Source: Blastopirellula marina (GTDB lineage: Bacteria; Planctomycetota; Planctomycetia; Pirellulales; Pirellulaceae). From it: a DNA stretch of 64,000 bases. Position 1 is the stretch's first letter, and each line of letters starts with the position of its first letter. The translations under genes were made by a program, and so were the position numbers. Under the pieces are notes generated by a model. That model saw nothing but the letters and a program-made list of their open reading frames with translations. It was not told where the DNA came from and made no database searches. The stretch is taken from contig NZ_PUHY01000006.1 of assembly GCF_002967765.1 (NCBI RefSeq), positions 620,001 to 684,000 of the forward strand, read 5' to 3'. Shown here in pieces: positions 1 to 9,053 of this stretch.

Positions 1-1278
1 GTTCGCCGGCTGGAAACCGTCGAAGCGAGCGAAGCCGACATCATGGACAGCGACATGGTTCGTTCCCTCCTACGCCTGGCCCCCGACCGTCGAGATGAGG
101 CCTGGCAGTTGGTTGACGACGATGCCAGTCCCTTATCGCCACGCATGAAACAGTTGGTCAACGTTGCGATCAAACCGACCGATACCTTCGACGATCTCAA
201 GCTCGACGATCGCTGGTCGATTCAAGTTTGGATTGCCGCGATTCGAGCCCGTGATCCGTGGATTGATCTTAAGAACCATCTTCCTGCTGAAGAGATCGCT
301 CAAGTGCCCGTTGAACTTTGGCGACTTCCCGACGTCTTGAAGCCAGCCAACTACCAGTGGAAAGCGGTCGAAGCGACCAAAGGGGGCGCACGTTACCTCC
401 GTCCGATCAAATGGTCGGCGATGGCAGAAGAAGATCGTAATCCTCTCGAAGACGAAATCAACCAACTCAAAGAATCGCTCAGCGGAGAGGCGATCAGCCC
501 CGAGAACATTCAGACCATCATGGAGATCAGCAACGCGGAAAGCCAACTTGGGCGCCACTTCGGATTTCTCACCGCAAAGCTCAACGATCTGAAAGTCGCC
601 CATGCGCCGATGTACGTCTACGCTTATCTCGCTACCATCTGGCCTATGAAGCTCGACTGGTACTGGAGTCGCAGCACGCTCTGCCTGGTCGATCGAATCG
701 AAAGCGGCAGTAGCGTCGAAGAACGATATGCCCAGTTCCTGCTTCCCTTGTTCGAGCCCGATCGCTGCGTTACGACGATGGCTGCGCGGGCCTTGTGGAT
801 TGCCACCGCCAGCAAAGACACCAACGCCAAGGCCATGGCAATCGAAGCCTGGGTCGAGCTGATGAACAGCGATCGATGCCACATCCAATTGCTCGTCGAT
901 GCCTGGAACGATGTCTACGCTGGCGGGTGGATGAAGCTCAGCCGCGTGGTTGACGTCCTTACTGAGGCCACCTCTGCCGGGCCGCTGCCGGCGTGGATCT
1001 CGGCCAAGTTGATCGCCACCTTCCTCGCTCGACAAACAAATCTCCCCCGAGAGTCCGCCAAGCTCTTGGAACTTCTCGACGAATGCCACCAACGCCTCGG
1101 TCTGGCCATCGACGATTCGCTCCGCGAGAAGCTTCTCACCGTAAAAAGCGGAAAGGCAAAATCGTTCGCCAAATCGCTTCTCGGCCGTGAAGACCTACCC
1201 ACTCCGCAGCGAACGGAAGCTCTTTCTCAGGCCCTCGAAGCTCGCCTGGCCCGTGCGGAGAGATTTGGCGAACGGTAA
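1..1278 (+). CDS. Hypothetical protein, 5' end cut by window edge
   Basis: The reading frame is open from base 1 (first codon GTT) to the TAA at 1276-1278, so the gene begins left of the window; an internal ATG at 43 could be mistaken for its start. The visible 425 residues are mostly alpha-helical, rich in Trp, Leu and charged residues, with no signal peptide in the visible part and no motif I recognise. Codon use resembles the neighbours. It ends about 145 bases before an ECF sigma gene and shows no obvious functional link with it. Function unknown. Confidence 0.75.
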   Translation, partial: VRRLETVEASEADIMDSDMVRSLLRLAPDRRDEAWQLVDDDASPLSPRMKQLVNVAIKPTDTFDDLKLDDRWSIQVWIAAIRARDPWIDLKNHLPAEEIAQVPVELWRLPDVLKPANYQWKAVEATKGGARYLRPIKWSAMAEEDRNPLEDEINQLKESLSGEAISPENIQTIMEISNAESQLGRHFGFLTAKLNDLKVAHAPMYVYAYLATIWPMKLDWYWSRSTLCLVDRIESGSSVEERYAQFLLPLFEPDRCVTTMAARALWIATASKDTNAKAMAIEAWVELMNSDRCHIQLLVDAWNDVYAGGWMKLSRVVDVLTEATSAGPLPAWISAKLIATFLARQTNLPRESAKLLELLDECHQRLGLAIDDSLREKLLTVKSGKAKSFAKSLLGREDLPTPQRTEALSQALEARLARAERFGER

Positions 1279-1422
1279 CCTGCGTACACCGATGCGGGAA
1301 CCTTTGACTTTCACCCAGAATGACTATAAAACGGAGTCTTTTGATCAGTAATCGACCGACCCGCCGTAACAGTCTTACCCTGGAAAGTCTCGGCAAACGG
1401 ACAGAGTTAATGGATTCCGTAC

Positions 1423-2061
1423 ATGGCCGACGCCACCGAGTTGCTGGAGAGGATCAACGCAGGGGACCAAAAGGCAGGCGACCAATTATTCCCGTTGGTC
1501 TACGATCAACTTCGAGCGCTGGCAGCGAAACATTTGCAAGGGGAATCATCAGCTCACACGCTCCAACCAACTGCCCTTGTCCATGAAGCGTACCTTCGGC
1601 TAATCCGACCGGAACGAAACAGCCAGAATGGAAATGGGCATTCCTCGTCTCAGCCGCAAGATCCCGCGATACGCTATCTCAATGCCCCACTGGCCGATCA
1701 ATCGCATTTCTTCGCGGCCGCATCCCAAGCCATGCGGCGAATCTTGGTCGATCACGCACGACACAAGAAGCGTCTAAAACGAGGCGCTGCGTGGTCGCGC
1801 GTTCCAATCGACCTGAATCAGTTGCCAGCGGAAACCGATCGGCTCGATACGCCCGACTATTTGCTTTCGCTCGACGAAGCCCTGACCAAACTTGCCGGAG
1901 TCGATCCGACCGCGGCTGAACTGGTACACCTGCGTTACTTCGCAGGCCTATCGGTTCAACAGGCCGCGACGGCCTTGGGAATATCCGAGCGAACGGCTCA
2001 TCGGACTTGGAATTTCGCGAAAGCTTGGCTGTACGACAGGATTTCGGGAAAAGAACCATAA
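1423..2061 (+). CDS. ECF-type RNA polymerase sigma factor, planctomycete subfamily
   Basis: A 212-residue sigma-70 family factor that would direct RNA polymerase to a specific promoter set. The N-terminal part has the region-2 pattern typical of the large ECF group found in Planctomycetes and Acidobacteria (LVHEAYLRL, then AMRRILVDHARHKKRLKRG), and the C-terminal part has a region-4 helix-turn-helix (LSVQQAATALGISERTAHRTW). The ATG at 1423 places the conserved region at the expected distance from the start. It lies 125 bases upstream of a Ser/Thr kinase gene on the same strand. ECF factor plus membrane kinase is a recurrent planctomycete pairing in which phosphorylation is thought to control the sigma factor; that link is inferred here. 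No anti-sigma gene is visible nearby. Confidence 0.92.
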   Translation: MADATELLERINAGDQKAGDQLFPLVYDQLRALAAKHLQGESSAHTLQPTALVHEAYLRLIRPERNSQNGNGHSSSQPQDPAIRYLNAPLADQSHFFAAASQAMRRILVDHARHKKRLKRGAAWSRVPIDLNQLPAETDRLDTPDYLLSLDEALTKLAGVDPTAAELVHLRYFAGLSVQQAATALGISERTAHRTWNFAKAWLYDRISGKEP

Positions 2062-2186
2062 TTCTTAGAAAACTTTGGCAGTCCCCATTCGCGACTGGCG
2101 CTTAGGTTCTGTGGCATCGAACGGTTCGATGCTCTGGCGAGCGGCCGAGGTGCGTTTGGCGCGATAGCGACCTAGGGACCTTCCAC

Positions 2187-5100
2187 ATGCGTGAGAAGAA
2201 GCTCTTTTTCGAGGCAATCGACATCGCCGATCCTGCGCGGCGGGCCAGCTTTCTGCGCCAAGCATGCCAAGGAAACAGCGAGCTCCGTCGACGAATCGAT
2301 GCGTTGTTAGCCGCAGCCGACAGCATCGGCAACTTCCTTGAGCCCGCCCTTTCTTCCGAAGCGGCATCGGCCGAGAAAGGAGGCTCCGCTCAGAAAACGA
2401 ACGTACGTGCCAATCCAGCGAGTCCCTCGGTTTCGCTCGACTTTTTGGAACCACCTACCAGTAAGCAGTTCATCGGCAAGCTGGGGTATTACGACATTAT
2501 CAGTTTGCTTGGCCACGGGGCGTTCGGCATCGTACTAAAAGCGTTCGATCGGCGACTCCATCGGCAAGTCGCCATCAAAGTTCTCGCCCCGCAACTCGCG
2601 ACCACGTCGCCTCCGCGCAAACGCTTTATTCGCGAGGCGCAATCTTGTGCGAAGGTGCGTCATCCCAACGTGGTACATCTGTACGATATCACCGGCAAGC
2701 CCACTCCGTTCATCGCGATGGAGCTAATCGAAGGACAGACCTTGCAAGATCGGATCGATGACGCCGGTCCGCTGGAGATCGCCGAAGTTATCGAAATCGC
2801 GGAACAACTCGCCTCTGGCTTGGAAGCGGCCCACGCCGTCGGCCTCATCCACCGCGACATCAAACCCAGCAACATCCTGATCGAGAATCGGATCAAGCTC
2901 CGCGTAGTGCTCACCGACTTCGGTCTCGCTCGCGCGGTGGATGATGCCAGCTTAACGCAATCTGGCGTCCTGGCTGGCACACCGATCTTTATGTCCCCCG
3001 AACAAGCCCAAGGCCAGACACTCGACTATCGCTCGGACTTGTTCAGCCTTGGCAGTGTGTTCTACGTAATGATTACCGGACGGATGCCGTTCCGTTCGCG
3101 CAGTACCGTCGGTGTCTTACAGCGCGTCGTCCAAAATCAGGCCCGGCCAATCTCCGAGCTCGCTCCCGATTGCCCGCCCTGGCTCGAACAACTCGTCAAT
3201 CGCTTGCATGAAAAGTCACGCGACAATCGCATTCAGTCTGCCACCGAGCTTCGCCAGATCATCGAAAGCCGCGGCAAGTCATCGACGCCTCGACCAACAC
3301 CGCAGCCAGTTTCCTCGCCCGTGGAACAAGCCACACCAAGCTCGCACCACAAGCTGCTCATTGGTGGTGGGATCGCTGCGATGTCGATTCTGGCTTTGAC
3401 GATTGGCCTGCTGGCCTTTAACCGACAAGATCCCGCGGAGGCCTCTTCAACCCAACCGCCTGATCCGCCGGAAGCTGTCGTCGCCGCAGCCACCCCTGAA
3501 CCTTCGCCACAAAAGAAAGAACCGCTGGCAGCCCACTGGCAACATCTTGCTGCCGATGCGCCTACTCCGGCCATCACACCTTTCGACCGTGAAGCGGCCT
3601 TAAAGCACCAAACCGAATGGGCCGAGTACCTGGGCGTGCCGGTCGAGTTCACCGACGCCCTCGGAATCAAATTCCGCTTGATCCCGCCCGGCGAGTTTAT
3701 GATGGGAACGTCGGCTCAAGACATTCAAAGTCGCCGTCATCATGTCGAGGACGAAGTGTTCTGGAAGGCCTGCTTGCTCAGCGAAGCACCGCAGCATCAC
3801 GTCGCCCTGACGAAACCATTCTACCTCGCCACCACCGAGGTCACGCAGAATCAGTTCGAGTCGATCATGTCGCAGAATCCTTCCTACTTTCAAGCCGGGG
3901 GCGAGAAGCAGGAACTTCTGTCCAATCCCGCAGCGGTGACCCTCAACTTTCCGGTCGAGGGCATCACTTGGCAGCAAACGCAGCAGTTCCTCCGGAGACT
4001 GGCAAGGCGACTTGGCATCACGCCAGATCAGCCCACCTATCGACTCCCCACCGAAGCAGAATGGGAATTCGCCTGTCGAGGCGGTACCCAAACGACTTAT
4101 TGGACCGGAGATCAAATTGACTCGCTGTTCGACCAAGAAAATCATTCCAATTACGCCGGCGGCATTACCGATGTCGGATCCTTTCAATCGAATCCCTTCG
4201 GACTGTACGACATGTCTGGCAATGTTCACGAATACGTCCAAGATCGTTGGGATTCACGTTACGACATTGCGCCGGACGGGCCCACAACGATCGATCCGCT
4301 TGGTCCTACAAACGAGAATCTGACCAATCGTGTTGCCCGCGGAGGTGATTTCTGGTGGTGGGCCTATCACTCCCGTTCCGCCTACCGCATCTATGTCGAT
4401 GAAAAAGAACGCTCTGGTTACACCATCGGTTTTCGCCTGGCTTGCGACATCGAAGCTTACCCTGCTGTGGTGAAACCGACGATTGCTACGGCCCCTGTGA
4501 CCGACTTCTCTGAGCTCCATGCAGCGTCGCTCGATCAACTGAAAACATGGCTCGATTCGCTGCATGGCAAGTTCGTTCCGCAGCGGATCAATGTTCGCTG
4601 GGGGTCGCCAGAAACGAAATTCGATGCCGTCGCGATCAACGATTCGGGAAACCCTCGGTGGCAAGTCGACTTCTTCGACGACGATCGTGGTGCCGGACGC
4701 AACTTCAACCAAATGCGACGCACGCACGACATTTATTGGAAGGTACTTTTCCCGTCGGCTGACACACCACCGCTTCAAGGCCCAGGCCTGAAAATCTGGT
4801 GGCGAACCTTGCAAGACTCAGCTACCTGGAACGTGATGCAGCGTGAACTACAGCCAGCCGTCGATCAATCGAAACGCGATGGCTGGTTACCAATGTCACT
4901 CGCCTACACCGAGTCAGGTGGAGGTAAAAACAGTGCCTACGTCCACCATCACTTCCCAGGCATTGGTAATCAAAGTTTCGTCGGTCTCACGCTTGCACAA
5001 TTTCAACAGAAAGTCCCGCAGTTCCGTGACCGCAAATGGCGCCTTCATGTCTTCCAAATGCAAGTCGGGACCAGCGAGCCAAAGGTCTCGTGCGTCTTTC

Positions 5101-5324
5101 GCGAGAACCTCGACCAGCTTGCTTGGGACGTATCGTTCGAACTGACCCAATCGCAGTACGAACAAGAACTCATCCGACGTCGTTTTGCTGGCTGGTATCC
5201 GACCTGTGTTGGTTCCTACATGCAGGATGGTATCGCTAACTACCTGGTGGCTTGGGAAAAACTGGCAACCGCCGATCAAGCCCCGCCTCCGCCTCAACGT
5301 GATCCTGGAGCCTTCGGCCAGTAA
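2187..5324 (+). CDS. Membrane Ser/Thr protein kinase fused to a formylglycine-generating-enzyme-like domain
   Basis: A 1045-residue multidomain protein. Residues about 103-365 form a PknB-type kinase with Gly-rich loop GHGAFGIVL, VAIK lysine 131, HRDIKPSN catalytic loop (222-229) and DFG (244-246), so it should be active. A transmembrane helix lies near 390-412, placing the kinase inside and the rest outside. Residues about 480-745 are a SUMF1/FGE-type fold (PPGEFMMGT, RLPTEAEWEFACRGG, GLYDMSGNVHEYVQD, GFRLAC). The last roughly 280 residues resemble, by eye, the Trp/Tyr-rich repeats of bacterial tandem-repeat proteins (YPTCVGSY...YLVAWEK); this is tentative. It follows an ECF sigma gene and precedes three small secreted proteins. 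The FGE-like part may bind ligand rather than make formylglycine. An N-terminal helical segment (1-60) precedes the kinase. Confidence 0.93.
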   Translation: MREKKLFFEAIDIADPARRASFLRQACQGNSELRRRIDALLAAADSIGNFLEPALSSEAASAEKGGSAQKTNVRANPASPSVSLDFLEPPTSKQFIGKLGYYDIISLLGHGAFGIVLKAFDRRLHRQVAIKVLAPQLATTSPPRKRFIREAQSCAKVRHPNVVHLYDITGKPTPFIAMELIEGQTLQDRIDDAGPLEIAEVIEIAEQLASGLEAAHAVGLIHRDIKPSNILIENRIKLRVVLTDFGLARAVDDASLTQSGVLAGTPIFMSPEQAQGQTLDYRSDLFSLGSVFYVMITGRMPFRSRSTVGVLQRVVQNQARPISELAPDCPPWLEQLVNRLHEKSRDNRIQSATELRQIIESRGKSSTPRPTPQPVSSPVEQATPSSHHKLLIGGGIAAMSILALTIGLLAFNRQDPAEASSTQPPDPPEAVVAAATPEPSPQKKEPLAAHWQHLAADAPTPAITPFDREAALKHQTEWAEYLGVPVEFTDALGIKFRLIPPGEFMMGTSAQDIQSRRHHVEDEVFWKACLLSEAPQHHVALTKPFYLATTEVTQNQFESIMSQNPSYFQAGGEKQELLSNPAAVTLNFPVEGITWQQTQQFLRRLARRLGITPDQPTYRLPTEAEWEFACRGGTQTTYWTGDQIDSLFDQENHSNYAGGITDVGSFQSNPFGLYDMSGNVHEYVQDRWDSRYDIAPDGPTTIDPLGPTNENLTNRVARGGDFWWWAYHSRSAYRIYVDEKERSGYTIGFRLACDIEAYPAVVKPTIATAPVTDFSELHAASLDQLKTWLDSLHGKFVPQRINVRWGSPETKFDAVAINDSGNPRWQVDFFDDDRGAGRNFNQMRRTHDIYWKVLFPSADTPPLQGPGLKIWWRTLQDSATWNVMQRELQPAVDQSKRDGWLPMSLAYTESGGGKNSAYVHHHFPGIGNQSFVGLTLAQFQQKVPQFRDRKWRLHVFQMQVGTSEPKVSCVFRENLDQLAWDVSFELTQSQYEQELIRRRFAGWYPTCVGSYMQDGIANYLVAWEKLATADQAPPPPQRDPGAFGQ

Positions 5325-5362
5325 GAAATAATCCACAACCTTCATGAATCGGAGTTTCTTAA

Positions 5363-5833
5363 ATGATCTTGATACGACCTTTGACACTCGCACTGCTGAT
5401 GATATCTGTCGCGTCGTTTACCGTCAGCGATGCCCGGGCCGAGGATCTGGGAGCCTTTGAGGGCGCGATCTGGCGATTCACGATGACTCCTAAGAATCCT
5501 AACCTGGGCGAATTGTCTGGTGCTTTTCGCGTGAACAATAAAGTCATCTACCAAAAGGTAACGCCAGGTCCGGATAATCATGAAGAGAAAGTTGCGGGCA
5601 ACGAGATCCACGTCGGTGGAAAAACTCGCAATGGTTCGCCACGTACCCGACTGAATTTCACCGATCTTAGAGCATTCACACCGAAGAAAAACGTCAATGG
5701 CAAACACACTCCCACTGAAGGAATCCAGGGCAGTGTATTCATGAAGATGGAAAAGCCCGGACATTGGTCAGGCCTGCTGATCGCGGGCGACGGTCGACAT
5801 TGGAAATTCACATGCCACCGCGTGCGTGAATAA
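5363..5833 (+). CDS. Small secreted protein of unknown function
   Basis: 156 residues with a clear signal peptide ending near ARAED (residues 1-26). The mature part is short, beta-rich and carries a late Trp motif (HWSGLLIAGDGRHWKF). It starts 38 bases after the kinase-FGE gene and is the first of three small secreted proteins in a row. It is related at most loosely to the next two: the same layout, signal peptide then AED then a GxIW motif (GAIW here, GIIW in the others). Function not recognised. Confidence 0.8.
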   Translation: MILIRPLTLALLMISVASFTVSDARAEDLGAFEGAIWRFTMTPKNPNLGELSGAFRVNNKVIYQKVTPGPDNHEEKVAGNEIHVGGKTRNGSPRTRLNFTDLRAFTPKKNVNGKHTPTEGIQGSVFMKMEKPGHWSGLLIAGDGRHWKFTCHRVRE

Positions 5834-5889
5834 AGCTGCCGTATCCCATCAATTGTTTCGTTTATTCACAGCACTGTAAGGAAAACATC

Positions 5890-6294
5890 ATGAAAACTTG
5901 GTCTCGCCTGCTAATCGTTGCTTTTGCTCTTTCCACCATCTGCCTCTCCTTAAAGCCCGCCGAGGCCGAAGACAACGTTGTGGGAATCATCTGGGAAATC
6001 GGCCGCAAACAGAAGAATGGCAAAGTGAAATGGGAGGCAAGGTTCCGCGCTACGCCGGATAAAAAACTTTGGTCCATGGGAAAGGCGGATGCCCCAGAAG
6101 TGGTTGGCGAATGGAGCGGTGACGAAGAGAAAACGAATGCGAAGGTCCCTCCACATTCAGACCCGAGGATGCAGAGATTTATTGGTGAGTACGAGTTCGT
6201 CCTGGTCAAGAAAGTACCCAAGGTCTGGGAAGGCACATTCAAGCATCAAAGTGGCGTCAAAATTCCAATCGTCATTCGCTTAATAGAAGACTAG
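5890..6294 (+). CDS. Small secreted protein, paralogue of the next gene
   Basis: 134 residues, signal peptide ending near AEAED. The mature region begins VVGIIWEIG and shares the order of motifs with the gene at 6380: VVGIIW, then a KNGK/KKGK turn, FRATP, a GEW/GKW motif, EFVLV and PIVIR near the C-terminus. The pair therefore arose by duplication. It lies 56 bases downstream of the previous secreted-protein gene and has an upstream AAGGAAA that can serve as ribosome binding site. No known domain recognised; a small extracytoplasmic beta protein is the most that can be inferred. Confidence 0.82.
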   Translation: MKTWSRLLIVAFALSTICLSLKPAEAEDNVVGIIWEIGRKQKNGKVKWEARFRATPDKKLWSMGKADAPEVVGEWSGDEEKTNAKVPPHSDPRMQRFIGEYEFVLVKKVPKVWEGTFKHQSGVKIPIVIRLIED

Positions 6295-6379
6295 CGAATA
6301 GAAGCAAGTCACGTTATCGCCGAACTAATGGTAAGGCGAGATAGATTAATCGGATACATCCTTTTTTAATGAGAGCACT

Positions 6380-6787
6380 ATGGCTTATCCCTTACGAATC
6401 CTCATCTTCAGCCTTGCGTTGATCGTTTGTTCTGTGGATTTTCAAATGACTCAGGCCGAGGACAAAGTTGTTGGCATCATTTGGCAATGGGGCATGAAAA
6501 ACAAAAAGGGGAAATTAGCCTGGTATGGAAAATTTCGGGCTACACCGAACGGCAACATTTGGGACGTACCTTCGGAAGGAAAGCCAAAGGTACTGGGCAA
6601 ATGGAAAGGAACCGAGGAAGAGGTCAAACTCGAAATCGATAAGATCACAAACCCGGCTCATGTCGCCTCTAACGGCATCTGGGAATTCGTCCTGGTAGGG
6701 AAAGAACCCAAACTATGGCAAGGCACTCATAAAAACTTACTCTCTGGCAAGAAGACTCCGATCGTCGTCCGTATGGTGCTCGACTAA
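6380..6787 (+). CDS. Small secreted protein, paralogue of the preceding gene
   Basis: 135 residues with signal peptide ending near TQAED. It matches the 5890 gene along its whole length (VVGIIWQWG, KFRATP, GKWKG, EFVLVGKEPK, PIVVRM). It closes the run that begins with the kinase at 2187 and is followed by a strong hairpin at 6805. Base composition is slightly more AT-rich than the surrounding genes. Function unknown; possible ligands or partners of the extracytoplasmic part of the kinase, by position only. Confidence 0.82.
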   Translation: MAYPLRILIFSLALIVCSVDFQMTQAEDKVVGIIWQWGMKNKKGKLAWYGKFRATPNGNIWDVPSEGKPKVLGKWKGTEEEVKLEIDKITNPAHVASNGIWEFVLVGKEPKLWQGTHKNLLSGKKTPIVVRMVLD

Positions 6788-6804
6788 TATCCAATGAACA
6801 TTCG

Positions 6805-6842
6805 TCCTCCCCCACGCCGAGAATCTCGGCGTGGGGAGGGAG
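6805..6842. terminator. Strong hairpin ending the kinase/secreted-protein run
   Basis: A near-perfect 16-bp inverted repeat (CCCCCACGCCGAG, loop AAT, CTCGGCGTGGGG) sits 18 bases after the stop of the third secreted protein. There is no U-run after it, so it may be a stability hairpin or a non-classical terminator. Confidence 0.6.
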
Positions 6843-6954
6843 GTCGCAACGTGCGCGATTTGCTACAATTGTGTTGCTGGGTGCTGGCGGGATAAGATCG
6901 ATCCCGCGAATAGAATGATGCCGCACCCCCTTCATTTCGTAGGAAAGCCATTCG

Positions 6955-8247
6955 ATGCGACACTTGCCCATAAGCTCTGACCTCTTTGTCGAAAACCGTG
7001 CCAAGCTGGCCAAGATGCTTCCCCCCAACTCGTTGGCGATTGTTCATGCCAACGATGTGCTGCCAACCAACGCGGACGGAAGCCTGAAGATCTGCCCGAA
7101 CACCGACCTGTTCTATCTTTCAGGAGTCGAACAAGAAGAATCGATCCTCCTGATCTACCCCGACGCGTTCGAGCCCAAACATCGCGAAATCCTCTTCCTC
7201 CGCGAACCGACCGAACTGCTGCAAATCTGGGAAGGGCAAAAGCTGACCCAGGAAGCCGCCACCGCCGCATCTGGCGTCACCACCGTGAAGTGGCTCAAAG
7301 ACTTCCCGCAAGTGCTGCGAGATTGCATGCTCGGCGCGGATCAGGTCTTCCTCAACCGGAACGAACATCGTCGAGCCGCTGCCGTCGTGCAAACCCGCGA
7401 CGATCGCTTCTTACTCGAGTGCCAACAGCAATACCCGCTGCATACCTATCGCCGCCTGGCTCCACTGCTGCATCAACTGCGAGCGGTCAAATCCGGGCCC
7501 GAGGTCGATCTGATTCGCGAAGCGGTCAGCATCACCAAGAAAGGTTTCGAGCGTCTTCTCAAGTTTGTTAAACCAGGCGTGACCGAACATCAAGTCGAAG
7601 CCGAACTCGCGCACGAGTTCATCAGCAACCGAGGCGGTTTCGCTTACACGCCGATCGTTGCTTCCGGTAAGAATGCCTGCGGCCTGCATTACATTGACAA
7701 CGATCAAGTCTGTAATGATGGCGACATGCTGCTGTTGGATGTCGGCTCGAACTACGCCAACTACAACGCCGATATGACGCGCACCATTCCGGTCAACGGC
7801 AAGTTCACCGAGCGGCAGCGCGATGTCTACAACGCCGTCCTCCGCACCATGCGAGCCTCGATCGAAGGGGCTGTTGTCGGCAAGCTGCATCGCGACTGGC
7901 AGCATGAAGCCCAAGAGATGATCAACGAAGAACTGGTCGGCTTAGGTTTGCTCACCAAGGAAGACGTCGCCAAGCATACCCGCGACCAGCCGGCCTGCAA
8001 AAAGTACTTCATGCACGGCCTGGGCCACCCGCTCGGTCTCGACGTGCACGATGTTGCCCCGGTCGATGCCCCGTTTGCCCCAGGCTGGGTGCTAACCGTC
8101 GAACCGGGCATCTACCTGCCCGACGAAGGTTTCGCCGTTCGCCTGGAGAACGACATCCTGGTTACCGAGAACGGACCGGTCGATCTGATGGCCGACATCC
8201 CAGTCGAAGTCGAAGAGATCGAAGCGCTGATGGCGGCCGGCAAGTAA
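6955..8247 (+). CDS. pepP: Xaa-Pro aminopeptidase (M24B)
   Basis: 430 residues; removes N-terminal residues that precede proline, in the cytoplasm. The N-terminal ~140 residues match the aminopeptidase P N-domain (NTDLFYLSGVEQEES). The C-terminal pita-bread domain carries the dinuclear metal ligands: two Asp in LLLDVGSNYANYNADMTR, His in HGLGHPLGLDVHD, Glu in VEPGIYLPDEG and Glu in VRLEND. All five ligands are present, so it should be active. The ATG at 6955 gives a standard family length. It stands alone and converges on the DeoR gene, with only 12 bases between the stop codons. Confidence 0.95.
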   Translation: MRHLPISSDLFVENRAKLAKMLPPNSLAIVHANDVLPTNADGSLKICPNTDLFYLSGVEQEESILLIYPDAFEPKHREILFLREPTELLQIWEGQKLTQEAATAASGVTTVKWLKDFPQVLRDCMLGADQVFLNRNEHRRAAAVVQTRDDRFLLECQQQYPLHTYRRLAPLLHQLRAVKSGPEVDLIREAVSITKKGFERLLKFVKPGVTEHQVEAELAHEFISNRGGFAYTPIVASGKNACGLHYIDNDQVCNDGDMLLLDVGSNYANYNADMTRTIPVNGKFTERQRDVYNAVLRTMRASIEGAVVGKLHRDWQHEAQEMINEELVGLGLLTKEDVAKHTRDQPACKKYFMHGLGHPLGLDVHDVAPVDAPFAPGWVLTVEPGIYLPDEGFAVRLENDILVTENGPVDLMADIPVEVEEIEALMAAGK

Positions 8248-8259
8248 GTCGGCCACGGC

Positions 8260-9027
8260 CTAGGCGGTAATCACTTCCACGCCTGCGCCTCGAATCGCTT
8301 CCACTTGCGACGAATTCGAGGGGGCGTCGGTGATCAGCCAATCGATTGCCGACGGCGCGCCGACCAGAAACGGCGCGTTCGTCCCCAGCTTATCTGCCGC
8401 GGCCAGCACGGCGACTTGCTGCGCCGCACCGATCATCGCTCGCTTCACCTCGGCATTCTCAAAGTCGAAGACACTGACGCCGGTTTCCGCGCTCACGCTG
8501 GTCACCCCTAAGAAGCACAGATCGGCCCGGCACTGCGTGTAACCCGATACGACTTCGGTCCCGACCATGGCCGCCGAAATCTGCAACAGCTTCCCTCCGA
8601 GTACTACCACTTCGATCATCGGTTTACCGACCAGCGCCATCGCTGCCGGCAAGCTGTGGGTCAGCACCGTCAGCGGAATATTGTTGGGTAAGCTCGCCGC
8701 CAAGGCAGCCGCCGTGGTGCCGGCATCGAGAAAGAGAGTTTGCCGCGGCTGAACAAGCTGGACCGCGGCCTCGACAATGGCCGACTTCGCTCCGACCGAT
8801 TCGTTCAAGCGATCGGCGAAAACCTGGGAAGTATGCGTCGGCGAGACCGCTCCGCCGTAAACCCGGCGAATCAGCCCTTCATCCGCCAAGCTGCGTAGAT
8901 CACGCCGGATGGTGTCCTCCGACACGCCGAATCGTGCAGCCATCTCCCCCGCTCGGATGGCGTTGTTCTCCTCCAAGATCCGGAGAATCTCGTTTTTTCG
9001 CTCGTCGACGCTCATTCGATTGCCCAT
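8260..9027 (-). CDS. DeoR-family transcriptional repressor
   Basis: 255 residues. An N-terminal winged helix-turn-helix (AARFGVSEDTIRRDLRSL, then RRVYGGAV) is followed by the DeoR sugar-phosphate sensor domain (LDAGTTAAALA, VLGGKL, FLGVTSV, ADKLGTNAPF). DeoR proteins usually repress sugar-use genes and are released by phosphorylated sugars. It is divergent from the MFS transporter at 9054, with only about 26-45 bases between starts, so the regulator probably controls that transporter from the shared spacer. The start could be the ATG at 9027 or the fifth codon ATG at 9015; both leave the DNA-binding domain intact. Confidence 0.93.
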   Translation of the reverse strand: MGNRMSVDERKNEILRILEENNAIRAGEMAARFGVSEDTIRRDLRSLADEGLIRRVYGGAVSPTHTSQVFADRLNESVGAKSAIVEAAVQLVQPRQTLFLDAGTTAAALAASLPNNIPLTVLTHSLPAAMALVGKPMIEVVVLGGKLLQISAAMVGTEVVSGYTQCRADLCFLGVTSVSAETGVSVFDFENAEVKRAMIGAAQQVAVLAAADKLGTNAPFLVGAPSAIDWLITDAPSNSSQVEAIRGAGVEVITA

Positions 9028-9053
9028 TTCCGCACTTGTCGATATGACGAATC

